A stretch of DNA of 20,272 nt, taken from assembly GCA_900769955.1 (NCBI GenBank), contig CAAGIP010000209.1:1-20272 (forward strand), read 5' to 3'. Positions 6,550-13,203 of this stretch are shown here, one piece after another. The stretch is from Spirochaetia bacterium. Its GTDB lineage: Bacteria > Spirochaetota > Spirochaetia > Sphaerochaetales > Sphaerochaetaceae. Each line of letters starts with the position of its first letter. Position 1 is the first letter of the stretch. The position numbers were made by a program, and so were the translations under genes. The notes beneath the pieces were generated by a model. The model did not search any database. It was not told the origin of the DNA and worked only from the letters and a program-made list of their open reading frames with translations.

Positions 6550-6621
6550 ATTCACCTCCCTGATTTAAGGGAAAAGCAGGTGAGTGAAATAGCCATCAGG
6601 CCCTGAGAGCTGGTTAAGTGG

Positions 6622-7140
6622 CTACTGGCTTATTGAGGTGATTATTTCCTTCCAGCGGGCCAGGGTATTGCTTCCCACGACGCTTTTGAGGACATGCCCC
6701 TCGCTGTCAATAAAGATGGTTGTAGGGACTCCTACTATGTCCTTCACCACTGAGTTATACAGGGATTCCGATACGAGAAGGTGAGGGTAGGTGTGTGCTC
6801 CCTTTGAGGTGATTAACGAGATTGCCGTGTCATACGTTGCCTGATCGAACACATCGGAGATGACGCCTATGATCTGGAGGTCGGCTTTATCGTACTCTGA
6901 CGGGATTTTGCCGAGGAAAGGAAGCTCTCCGATACAGGGGCTGCAGTAGGTCGCCCAGACGTTCAGCATAGTAATCCTGCTTTCTGCAAAAAGCTCGGCA
7001 GATGATACTTGGTTTCCGAAGATGTCTGTGGTTTCAAAGGCTATTACCGGTGTGTCCGTTGCCTTTTCCGCGCTGCCGTTTGCGGCAAGTGAAAAGAGTG
7101 CGATGGTTAATATTAAAATTGCGGTTAAGAACTTTTTCAT
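6622..7140 (-). CDS. Exported TlpA/ResA-like thioredoxin-fold protein
   Basis: This encodes 172 residues. A signal peptide (MKKFLTAILI to about ANGSA, residues 1-24) targets it outside the cytoplasm; there is no lipobox cysteine. The thioredoxin fold has the active site WATYCSPC, with Cys66 and Cys69, and the cis-proline Pro139 in GVPTTIFID. This pattern is that of TlpA/ResA proteins, which reduce disulphides on partner proteins such as apocytochromes or exported enzymes, taking electrons from a CcdA-like membrane partner. No such partner is in the window. The gene lies downstream of the ABC operon behind a strong terminator. Its promoter predicts a leaderless transcript, and no ribosome-binding site precedes the ATG. 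Confidence 0.87.
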   Translation of the reverse strand: MKKFLTAILILTIALFSLAANGSAEKATDTPVIAFETTDIFGNQVSSAELFAESRITMLNVWATYCSPCIGELPFLGKIPSEYDKADLQIIGVISDVFDQATYDTAISLITSKGAHTYPHLLVSESLYNSVVKDIVGVPTTIFIDSEGHVLKSVVGSNTLARWKEIITSISQ

Positions 7141-7146
7141 GTTCTG

Positions 7147-7175
7147 ATTTTAGCAAAGAAAAACAGCAGGAGCAA
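7147..7175 (-). promoter_or_regulatory. Promoter of the thioredoxin gene, predicting a leaderless mRNA
   Basis: On the minus strand TTGCTC, a 17-base spacer and TAAAAT are followed by CAGAAC and then the ATG. A TGC just before the -10 box gives an extended -10. The -35 lies in the stem of the preceding terminator. Confidence 0.55.
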
Positions 7176-7190
7176 TGCTCCTGCTGTTTT
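7160..7190 (-). terminator. Intrinsic terminator of the BMP/ABC operon
   Basis: AAAACAGCAGGAGC and GCTCCTGCTGTTTT form a perfect 14-bp stem with a 3-nt loop, 22 bases after the BMP gene's stop. On the minus strand the U-rich TTTTCTTT follows. Confidence 0.88.
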
Positions 7191-7212
7191 CGGACGGTTA
7201 AACGTCAGATGA

Positions 7213-8418
7213 TCAATAAGCTGCGTTGAGCCACTTGATACCATCGATCTGGCCGACGAAGTAAGGAGCTGACTGGAGTGTTGATTCCTGGAAAGCGCCG
7301 TTCTTCACTGCATCGCCCTGAACTGCTGCGAAGCTGTCATACATGTCAGCGTTGGTAGCTGTCTTGCCGCCGATTGTGAATGTTGAAAGATCGAAGACCT
7401 GGAGTGAGCCGTCAGCGATTGCCTTTTCAGCCTTTTCCATAGCTTCCTTGGTTCCGGGTGCTGCGATTGCTTCGTTGAGAGCTGTTACGACGATTTCGCC
7501 GTTGGCATATGTACCGCAGTAGTCGGAAGGATTGCCCTTACCGTCGATTTCGTTCTTGATGAAATCGTGGAAGTACTTTGTCCAGTCGATCTTACAGGAA
7601 AGCAGGGATGCCTTGGGAGCAACTGCCGTCATGTCGTTGTTGTAACCAGTGTGGAATACACCGTTCTTCTGTGCTGTTGTTGCAGGAGTGGTGTTATCTG
7701 AGTGCTGGCTGATCATGACTGCACCGAGATCGATGAGAGCCTGCGCTGCTTCAGCTTCGAGGGTCGGGTCGCCCCATGAACCTACGAACTGCACGAGCAT
7801 TGTAGCGGAAGGACAGACGCTCCTTGCACCGAGGTAGTAGGATGTCATACCGGAGATAACTTCAGCAAATGAGAATGCGCCGACATAACCGATGATTGCC
7901 TGGTCAGCCTTGATAGTGCCTTCATCGATGAGCTGCTGGAGCTTCATGCCTGCTGCGACACCGGCGATGTATCTTCCCTCGAAGATTCTTGCGAATGCAT
8001 TGTAGGTGTTGTCCCTGCCGTCAACCTGAGATCCGCAGTTTGTGAGTGATACGAACTTCACTGCGGGGAACTCATCTGCAGCCTGCTGCATGTACTGCTC
8101 GAAGCCGTAGGAGTTGTTGAAGATGATTGTGCATCCTTCAGCGGCAAGTGCAAGGTTTGCATCAACTGCGCTTGAATCCTCAGCAATGTTTCTCTTGACT
8201 GAGAGCTCAACATCATAGCCTTCTGCCTTGAGCTGTGCGATTGCAGCGTTCATACCGTTCATGAAGTTGTAGGTATAACCCTGGTCGTTCTCATCACCGA
8301 TTACGACGAAACCGACTTTAGTTGTCTTTGATGCGGAACCTGCATCACTTGCACCCTGTGCAAACACGCAGGAGAGACACATCAGAAGAGCGAGAGCGAG
8401 AGCCAATGTCTTTTTCAT
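7213..8418 (-). CDS. BMP family (PnrA/TmpC-type) substrate-binding protein of a nucleoside ABC importer
   Basis: This encodes 401 residues. The start is ATG 8418, 7 bases after GGAGG; an in-frame start 9 codons earlier lacks such a site. The signal peptide MKKTLALALALLMCLSCVFA is followed by QGASDAGS; cleavage after VFA is likely, though LSC could serve as a relaxed spirochaetal lipobox. The mature protein has the Basic Membrane Protein fold: KVGFVVIGDENDQGY at the first strand and FEGRYIAGVAAGMK and IGYVGAF in the middle. Characterised relatives (Treponema TmpC/PnrA, Borrelia Bmp) bind purine nucleosides. It captures substrate for the two permeases and ATPase encoded upstream. As the last gene, 65 bases after the permease, it is set apart by small hairpins that may raise its mRNA stability. 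Confidence 0.92.
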   Translation of the reverse strand: MKKTLALALALLMCLSCVFAQGASDAGSASKTTKVGFVVIGDENDQGYTYNFMNGMNAAIAQLKAEGYDVELSVKRNIAEDSSAVDANLALAAEGCTIIFNNSYGFEQYMQQAADEFPAVKFVSLTNCGSQVDGRDNTYNAFARIFEGRYIAGVAAGMKLQQLIDEGTIKADQAIIGYVGAFSFAEVISGMTSYYLGARSVCPSATMLVQFVGSWGDPTLEAEAAQALIDLGAVMISQHSDNTTPATTAQKNGVFHTGYNNDMTAVAPKASLLSCKIDWTKYFHDFIKNEIDGKGNPSDYCGTYANGEIVVTALNEAIAAPGTKEAMEKAEKAIADGSLQVFDLSTFTIGGKTATNADMYDSFAAVQGDAVKNGAFQESTLQSAPYFVGQIDGIKWLNAAY

Positions 8419-8472
8419 TTTGTTTCCTCCATATTTATTAGTCAAACTGACTATGGGTTACTGTTTTGTTTT

Positions 8473-8490
8473 CCGCTTTTACCTTAGCGG
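8473..8490 (-). promoter_or_regulatory. Small hairpin at the permease-BMP junction
   Basis: CCGCT and AGCGG pair around a loop that contains the permease stop codon. A second palindrome, TAGTCA-AAC-TGACTA, lies just downstream, before the BMP ribosome-binding site. Such structures can protect or process operon mRNA so that the binding protein is made in excess; this role is inferred. Confidence 0.35.
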
Positions 8491-9473
8491 TCCTCTCTGA
8501 AGTAGTTCAGACCGAGGGAAGCAGGCGGCTGCTTGTCGCGGCTGTTTCTCATACTCGTGATGATGAGTACGATGACTGTTACGACGTAGGGGAGTATCTT
8601 GTAGAGCTCCGTCGGGAAGAAGGGAAGCACAAGTCTCATGTACATGATCTTAAGTGCGCCGAAGAGCACTGCGCCCCAGAGAACATTCAGTGGCTTCCAC
8701 ATACAGAAGATTACGAGTGCGACCGCAAGCCAGCCGATACCGGCAAGGGAGTGCTCGTTCCAGGTACATCCGCCCGTCGTCATGACGTATACCATGCCTC
8801 CGATTGCGGAAATACCGCCTCCGATGATGGTTGCGATGTATCTGTAGCGTGTCATGTTGATGCCTGCGGCATCTGCTGTTACCGGAGACTCACCGACACT
8901 TCTGAGGTAGAGTCCTGTCTTTGTCTTCTGGAAGAAGAGGTGCATCACGACTGCAAGCAGTACTGCAAGGTAGAAGAAGAATGTCTGCGAGAAGAGGATC
9001 TTTCCTATAATCGGGATGTTCTGCAGGAAGGCGGGCATCGGAACGAATGCGAATGCTTCCTTCAGCGGGTTTGAAAGGGTGACGAAGCCGCCGACCTTAT
9101 GGCGCATGTACTCACCGGTGAACTTCGCGACACCAGTTCCGAGGATCGTGAGTGCAAGACCGGTGACGTTCTGGTTTGCCCTCAGCGTGATCGTGAGGAA
9201 GCTGAAGAGTGCGGATGCCACGGCACCTGCCAGGAAGGCGGAGATTATTGCAATGAGGATCGCGACGAATGCGTTTGAGTTTCCGACTCCGACCATGGCC
9301 TCATAGGAGTAGGCGCCCGCAAGTCCGAACGCACCGCCCATGAAGACGATACCTTCGACACCGAGGTTGAGGTTGCCTGACTTCTCGGTAAGGATCTCAC
9401 CGAGGGTACCGAACATAAGGACCGTACCGAAGGTACATGCCGCTGCAACGAGGTTAACGAGAATGCTGGTCAT
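8484..9473 (-). CDS. ABC transporter permease, second subunit (nucleoside/BMP type, BPD_transp_2 family)
   Basis: This encodes 329 residues with about 8-9 hydrophobic helices and the family segments FGTLGEILTEKSGNLNLGVEG near the N-terminus and LRSVGESPVTADAAGIN in the cytoplasmic coupling loop. It belongs to the branched-chain/ribose permease superfamily and matches the second permease of BMP-dependent nucleoside importers. It should form a heterodimer with the upstream permease and contact the ATPase through the coupling loop. The ATG at 9473 follows GGAGG by 7 bases and overlaps the stop of the preceding permease (ATGA), so translation is coupled and the two subunits are made in step. Confidence 0.9.
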   Translation of the reverse strand: MTSILVNLVAAACTFGTVLMFGTLGEILTEKSGNLNLGVEGIVFMGGAFGLAGAYSYEAMVGVGNSNAFVAILIAIISAFLAGAVASALFSFLTITLRANQNVTGLALTILGTGVAKFTGEYMRHKVGGFVTLSNPLKEAFAFVPMPAFLQNIPIIGKILFSQTFFFYLAVLLAVVMHLFFQKTKTGLYLRSVGESPVTADAAGINMTRYRYIATIIGGGISAIGGMVYVMTTGGCTWNEHSLAGIGWLAVALVIFCMWKPLNVLWGAVLFGALKIMYMRLVLPFFPTELYKILPYVVTVIVLIITSMRNSRDKQPPASLGLNYFREDR

Positions 9474-10561
9474 GCTTTCACCTCCTCTTTCCTTGATCTG
9501 AAGATCATGCGGTAGTTGATGAAGAACTCACATCCGAGCATGCACATCAACAGGATGCCGGATACGATCTCACTGATGGCAGAGGGAACTCCGAGTACCT
9601 GCTGGAGGTAGCTGGAACCCATTTCAAGAATTGCCAGTATGAGGGAAATCGCGATCATCGCAAATGCATTGAGGTGTCCGAGCCATGCTACGGTGATGGC
9701 GGTAAATCCGACGCCGTTTGCAACGTTGCTCGTGATCGTCTTGTTCTGGCCGGAAACGAGGATGAAGCCCACGATGCCGCAGATGGCACCGGAAACAAGC
9801 ATTGTCCTGACCATGATCCAGCCGACGTTCATTCCTGCGTATCTTGCAGTGTTGACGCTGTCACCGATGACGGCAACTTCATAACCCTGCTTTGTGTAGT
9901 TCATATATATATGTACCACGATAACGAGGATGAGAACGATGATCCAGCCGATGTGAATTCCGAATACTGTGGGAAGATAAGCGTTTTTGTCAAAGAGCGG
10001 GATCTGCTGTGTTCCCTTTCTGCCTTCCCAGGGGCCGCCCTGTAGCCATGCGACTATACCGATCGCGATGTAGTTCATCATGAGGGTGAAAAGGGTTTCG
10101 TTTGTGTTGTACTTAGCCTTGAAGAAGCCCGGGATCATGGCCCAGATGCCGCCGACGACGGCAGCGGCTGCCATCATGAGGATGAGAAGGAGTACGTGGG
10201 GCATGCTCTTTGCGAAGTAGATCGCGAAGAATGATGCTCCGATCGCACCTGCCGTTATCTGACCTTCGGCACCGATGTTCCAGAATCGCATCTTGAAACA
10301 GGGAGCGATGGCAAGGGCGGTTCCGAGGAGGGGAATTGCCAGCTTGATCGTCTGCTTTAAGTAGAAGGAGGTACCGAGAGAACCCTTGATGATTACTCCG
10401 TATGCGGCAATCGGGTTATTGCCCGTGATCAGAATGGGTATACAGCCGAGGATGAGGGCACAAAGGATTGAGCCGATTCTTATCGCCCATGCCTTCTTCG
10501 GATCCATGGCATCTCTTTTAGCCAGTCTCACGAGGGGAGCTTTCCTGATCTCTTCACTCAT
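9470..10561 (-). CDS. ABC transporter permease, first subunit (nucleoside/BMP type, BPD_transp_2 family)
   Basis: This encodes 363 residues. A cytoplasmic N-terminus of about 25 residues precedes 8-10 membrane helices. Family marks are FWNIGAEGQITAGAIGA and the coupling-loop segment VAVIGDSVNTARYAGMN. It pairs with the next gene product to form the membrane channel of the importer. The start is ATG 10561, sharing one base with the ATPase stop (TGATG) and 7 bases after GGAGG; a GTG three bases earlier is possible but closer than usual to the ribosome-binding site. The tail (RSRKEE) is charged and cytoplasmic. Gene order and sizes match BmpD-G-like nucleoside importers with separate permeases. 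Confidence 0.9.
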   Translation of the reverse strand: MSEEIRKAPLVRLAKRDAMDPKKAWAIRIGSILCALILGCIPILITGNNPIAAYGVIIKGSLGTSFYLKQTIKLAIPLLGTALAIAPCFKMRFWNIGAEGQITAGAIGASFFAIYFAKSMPHVLLLILMMAAAAVVGGIWAMIPGFFKAKYNTNETLFTLMMNYIAIGIVAWLQGGPWEGRKGTQQIPLFDKNAYLPTVFGIHIGWIIVLILVIVVHIYMNYTKQGYEVAVIGDSVNTARYAGMNVGWIMVRTMLVSGAICGIVGFILVSGQNKTITSNVANGVGFTAITVAWLGHLNAFAMIAISLILAILEMGSSYLQQVLGVPSAISEIVSGILLMCMLGCEFFINYRMIFRSRKEEVKA

Positions 10562-12087
10562 CACTTTGCCTCCTTGATGCTGGTCATCATAAGACCGATC
10601 TCTTCCTTCGTTGTAGTCCTTGCGTCCACGATACCGCTGACCTGACCTCCGCAGAGGACGAGGATCCTGTCACAGAGCTCAAGCAGTACATCCAGTTCCT
10701 CACCGACGTAAAGGACTGCAACACCTTTCATTTTCTGCTCCGTAAGGAGGTTGTAAATGGTGTAGGAAGTGTTGATGTCGAGTCCGCGGACGGCATATGC
10801 GGTAAGAAGTACGTTTGGCTGAGCCGCGATCTCACGTCCGACGAGAACCTTCTGGATGTTACCGCCGCTCATTCGCCTTACGGGGAATGAGGTGGAAGGG
10901 GTAACGACCTCAAGGTCCTTCCAGATTCTCTGTGCAAGTTCTTCAGGTGACTTTCTGTTGACAAACGGTGATGAACCGTTCTTCCAGGACCTAAGCATCA
11001 TGTTGTTGGTCATGCCCATCGAGCCTGCAAGACCCATTCCGAGTCTGTCCTCAGGGACGAATGCCATGCCTACACCGAGGCCCTTGATCTTCTTCGGTGT
11101 AAGTCCGACGAGTTCCTCTTCCTTTCCTGATTCCGGATCAAGATACTTCACCGATCCGCTCTTTACCGGATAGAGGCCGGTGAGACACTCAAGCAGTTCC
11201 CTCTGTCCTGAGCCTGCGATACCCGCAACACCGAGAATCTCACCGCCGTATGCGGTGAAGCTGACGTTATTGAGCTTCGTGATGCCTTCCTGATCAAGGC
11301 AGGTAAGGCCGCTGACTACGAGGCGCTCTTTCGGATTATCGTACTTAGGCCTGTCGATGTTGAGCGTGACTGAGTGTCCGACCATCATGTCGGTAAGTTT
11401 CTGGGGATTGGTTTCCGATGTGTTTACTGTTCCGATGTACTTGCCTTTCCTCAGTACTGCAACCTTATCACTTATTGCCATTACCTCGGCAAGCTTGTGG
11501 GTGATGATGACGATTGCCTTACCGTCGGCCCTCATGTTCCTGAGTACGGCAAAGAGCTTGTCAGTTTCCTGTGGGGTAAGAACGGCGGTGGGCTCGTCGA
11601 GGATGAGGATGTCGGCACCCCTGTAGAGTACTTTTACGATTTCGACTGTCTGCTTCTGTGAAACGGACATGTCATAGACCTTCATCGCGGGATTGATGTC
11701 AAAGCCGTACTTCGAGCATATTTCCTTAACCCTGTCATTGGTGTTTTTGATGTCCATCTTCTCTTCTGAAAGCCCTAGAATGATGTTCTGGGCTGCCGTG
11801 AAGACATCGACAAGGTGGTAATGCTGGTGAATCATTCCGATGCCGTAGGAAAATGCATCCTTGGGGGATGTAATCGAGATCTTCTTTCCGTCGGCAAAAA
11901 TCTCGCCTTCATCAGGCTGATAAATACCGGAGAGCATGTTCATGAGCGTGGTCTTTCCGCTTCCGTTCTCTCCGAGAAGTGAGAGGATCTCGCCTCTTTT
12001 TATCTCAAGATTGATGCCGTCATTAGCAACAACCTTGCCAAAACGTTTCGTTATGCCCTTAAGTTCGATCGCACTGCTGTTCTGCAT
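10561..12087 (-). CDS. ABC transporter ATPase with two nucleotide-binding domains (nucleoside/BMP type)
   Basis: This encodes 508 residues made of two fused ATPase domains, like RbsA and MglA. The first has Walker A GENGSGKT (39-46), Q-loop MIHQHYHLV, signature-like MSVSQKQTVEI (140-150), Walker B LILDEPTA with Asp164-Glu165, and switch His197. The second is degenerate: its Walker A reads GIAGSGQRE without the lysine, while the signature RMSGGNIQK (405-413) is kept and the Walker B region is NVLLTAYAVRGLD, where relatives usually have a QPTRGLD form. One complete catalytic site per protein is normal for this family. The start is ATG 12087 after AAGGGGGG; the frame extends 13 codons further up without a ribosome-binding site. 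It is the first gene of the importer operon. Confidence 0.93.
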   Translation of the reverse strand: MQNSSAIELKGITKRFGKVVANDGINLEIKRGEILSLLGENGSGKTTLMNMLSGIYQPDEGEIFADGKKISITSPKDAFSYGIGMIHQHYHLVDVFTAAQNIILGLSEEKMDIKNTNDRVKEICSKYGFDINPAMKVYDMSVSQKQTVEIVKVLYRGADILILDEPTAVLTPQETDKLFAVLRNMRADGKAIVIITHKLAEVMAISDKVAVLRKGKYIGTVNTSETNPQKLTDMMVGHSVTLNIDRPKYDNPKERLVVSGLTCLDQEGITKLNNVSFTAYGGEILGVAGIAGSGQRELLECLTGLYPVKSGSVKYLDPESGKEEELVGLTPKKIKGLGVGMAFVPEDRLGMGLAGSMGMTNNMMLRSWKNGSSPFVNRKSPEELAQRIWKDLEVVTPSTSFPVRRMSGGNIQKVLVGREIAAQPNVLLTAYAVRGLDINTSYTIYNLLTEQKMKGVAVLYVGEELDVLLELCDRILVLCGGQVSGIVDARTTTKEEIGLMMTSIKEAK

Positions 12088-12116
12088 TTTGACCCCCCTT
12101 CGGTAATATGTGAAAA

Positions 12117-12146
12117 AATGTAACACATCACTTAATCATGTTACAA
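12117..12146 (-). promoter_or_regulatory. Promoter of the ABC importer operon with an overlapping inverted repeat
   Basis: On the minus strand TTGTAA (12141-12146), an 18-base spacer and TACATT (12117-12122) precede the ATPase gene. A perfect inverted repeat, TGTAACA (12119-12125), 13 bases, then TGTTACA (12139-12145), covers both boxes. This is a natural site for a dimeric repressor sensing nucleosides; no regulator gene is nearby. Confidence 0.5.
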
Positions 12147-12212
12147 TCGATATTGACATTTCGCAACAAAAAACAACAAAATTCGACTCTGAGTACCCAT
12201 ATGGATCTTTTA

Positions 12213-12228
12213 CCCCCTGAAAAAGGGG
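12213..12228. other. Small C/G hairpin in the divergent spacer
   Basis: CCCC and GGGG (12225-12228) can pair around TGAAAAA. It lies in the 201-base spacer 12088-12288. A good -35 (TTGACA at about 12154) is on the plus strand without a clear -10; TTCCAC with TAGTAT 17 bases later is another weak candidate for the EamA gene. No clear function. Confidence 0.25.
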
Positions 12229-12288
12229 CGTTTATTCCACTGGAACAATAAACAATTTAGTATTAAGGTCTTTAACGGAGAGATTATT

Positions 12289-13203
12289 ATGAAAAAAACA
12301 CCGTATAAGGCAGTCGTTCTGGCCGTATTCTGCCAGATACTCTGGGGCGTCGTCTTCCCCGTGATAAAAAAAAGCTATCAGCTCTTTGCAATTAATGACA
12401 TCGGCTCCACATTCCTCTTTGCCGGAATCAGGTTCATGACGGCAGGAATCATCCTGCTGCTTGTTGACACCGTGAAAAACGGTGCATTCCCCGTGATGAG
12501 GAAAAAGGATGCGCCCTCGCTCTTCCTTCTTGGCTCCGTGCAGACAGGACTGACCTACGGCTTTCAGTTTGCCGCAATGATCAGCGCGGCGAGCATCAAC
12601 TGCTCGATCCTGAACGGAACTTCATTCATTTTCATGATGATCTTCGCAGCCCTCATGTTCCGCGATGACAGGATAACGGCACAGAAGATAATCGGTGCGG
12701 CAGCGGGCTTTTCAGGCATTCTCGTATGCTTTCTCTCAAAGGACGCGTTCCAGACGTTCTCGCTTAAAGGGGAGGGCCTCATGCTCCTCTCGATCATGCT
12801 CTTTGCCTTCGGTACAAGCCTTTCAAGAAAGGTCACCAGGGACATCCGTCCGGGAGTGGCAAGCGGCTACAACCTTTTAATCGGCGGTGCTGAGCTTATG
12901 ATCCTTGCGCTTGTACTCGGAGGAAGGCTCGGAAACGGAGGGGCGTTCGGCTGGCTCTGCCTTGCATTCCTGGCAATGGCTTCCTCAGTCTGTCTCATGC
13001 TCTGGACAAGCCTTGTAAGCAAGTACGGAGTCGGAAGAATCGCGGTATTCCAGTGCGTGAACCCCCTCTCGGGTGCAATTGCGGCATCGCTCCTGCTCGG
13101 AGAGAACGTGTTTCAGCCAAGATACATCATCTCACTGCTGCTCGTCGTGCTCGGTATCGTGATCGTCAATACCGACTTTGCACGCTTCAGGGCAACTCAC
13201 TGA
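12289..13203 (+). CDS. EamA/DMT family permease
   Basis: This encodes 304 residues with about ten membrane helices in two EamA repeats, typical of drug/metabolite transporters in size. Marks include the first-helix stretch ILWGVVFPVIKKSY and the second-repeat segment FGTSLSRKVTRD, followed by VGRIAVFQCVNPLSGAIAASLLLGE near the end, which is highly typical. The family exports or imports amino acids, nucleobases, other metabolites or drugs; the substrate cannot be read from the sequence. The ATG at 12289 follows GGAGA by about 8 bases. It is divergent from the ABC operon. Its last codons overlap the end of the converging c-di-GMP gene by 7 bases, with no terminator between them. Confidence 0.9.
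   Translation: MKKTPYKAVVLAVFCQILWGVVFPVIKKSYQLFAINDIGSTFLFAGIRFMTAGIILLLVDTVKNGAFPVMRKKDAPSLFLLGSVQTGLTYGFQFAAMISAASINCSILNGTSFIFMMIFAALMFRDDRITAQKIIGAAAGFSGILVCFLSKDAFQTFSLKGEGLMLLSIMLFAFGTSLSRKVTRDIRPGVASGYNLLIGGAELMILALVLGGRLGNGGAFGWLCLAFLAMASSVCLMLWTSLVSKYGVGRIAVFQCVNPLSGAIAASLLLGENVFQPRYIISLLLVVLGIVIVNTDFARFRATH

Noticed and set aside
8466..9074. Plus-strand frame of 202 codons
   Set aside because: It is antisense to the permease gene, with a Cys/Glu/His-rich composition typical of reversed membrane-protein codons.
12088..12116. Purine or similar riboswitch ahead of the nucleoside importer
   Set aside because: The predicted leader is only about 20-25 bases, too short for any known riboswitch.
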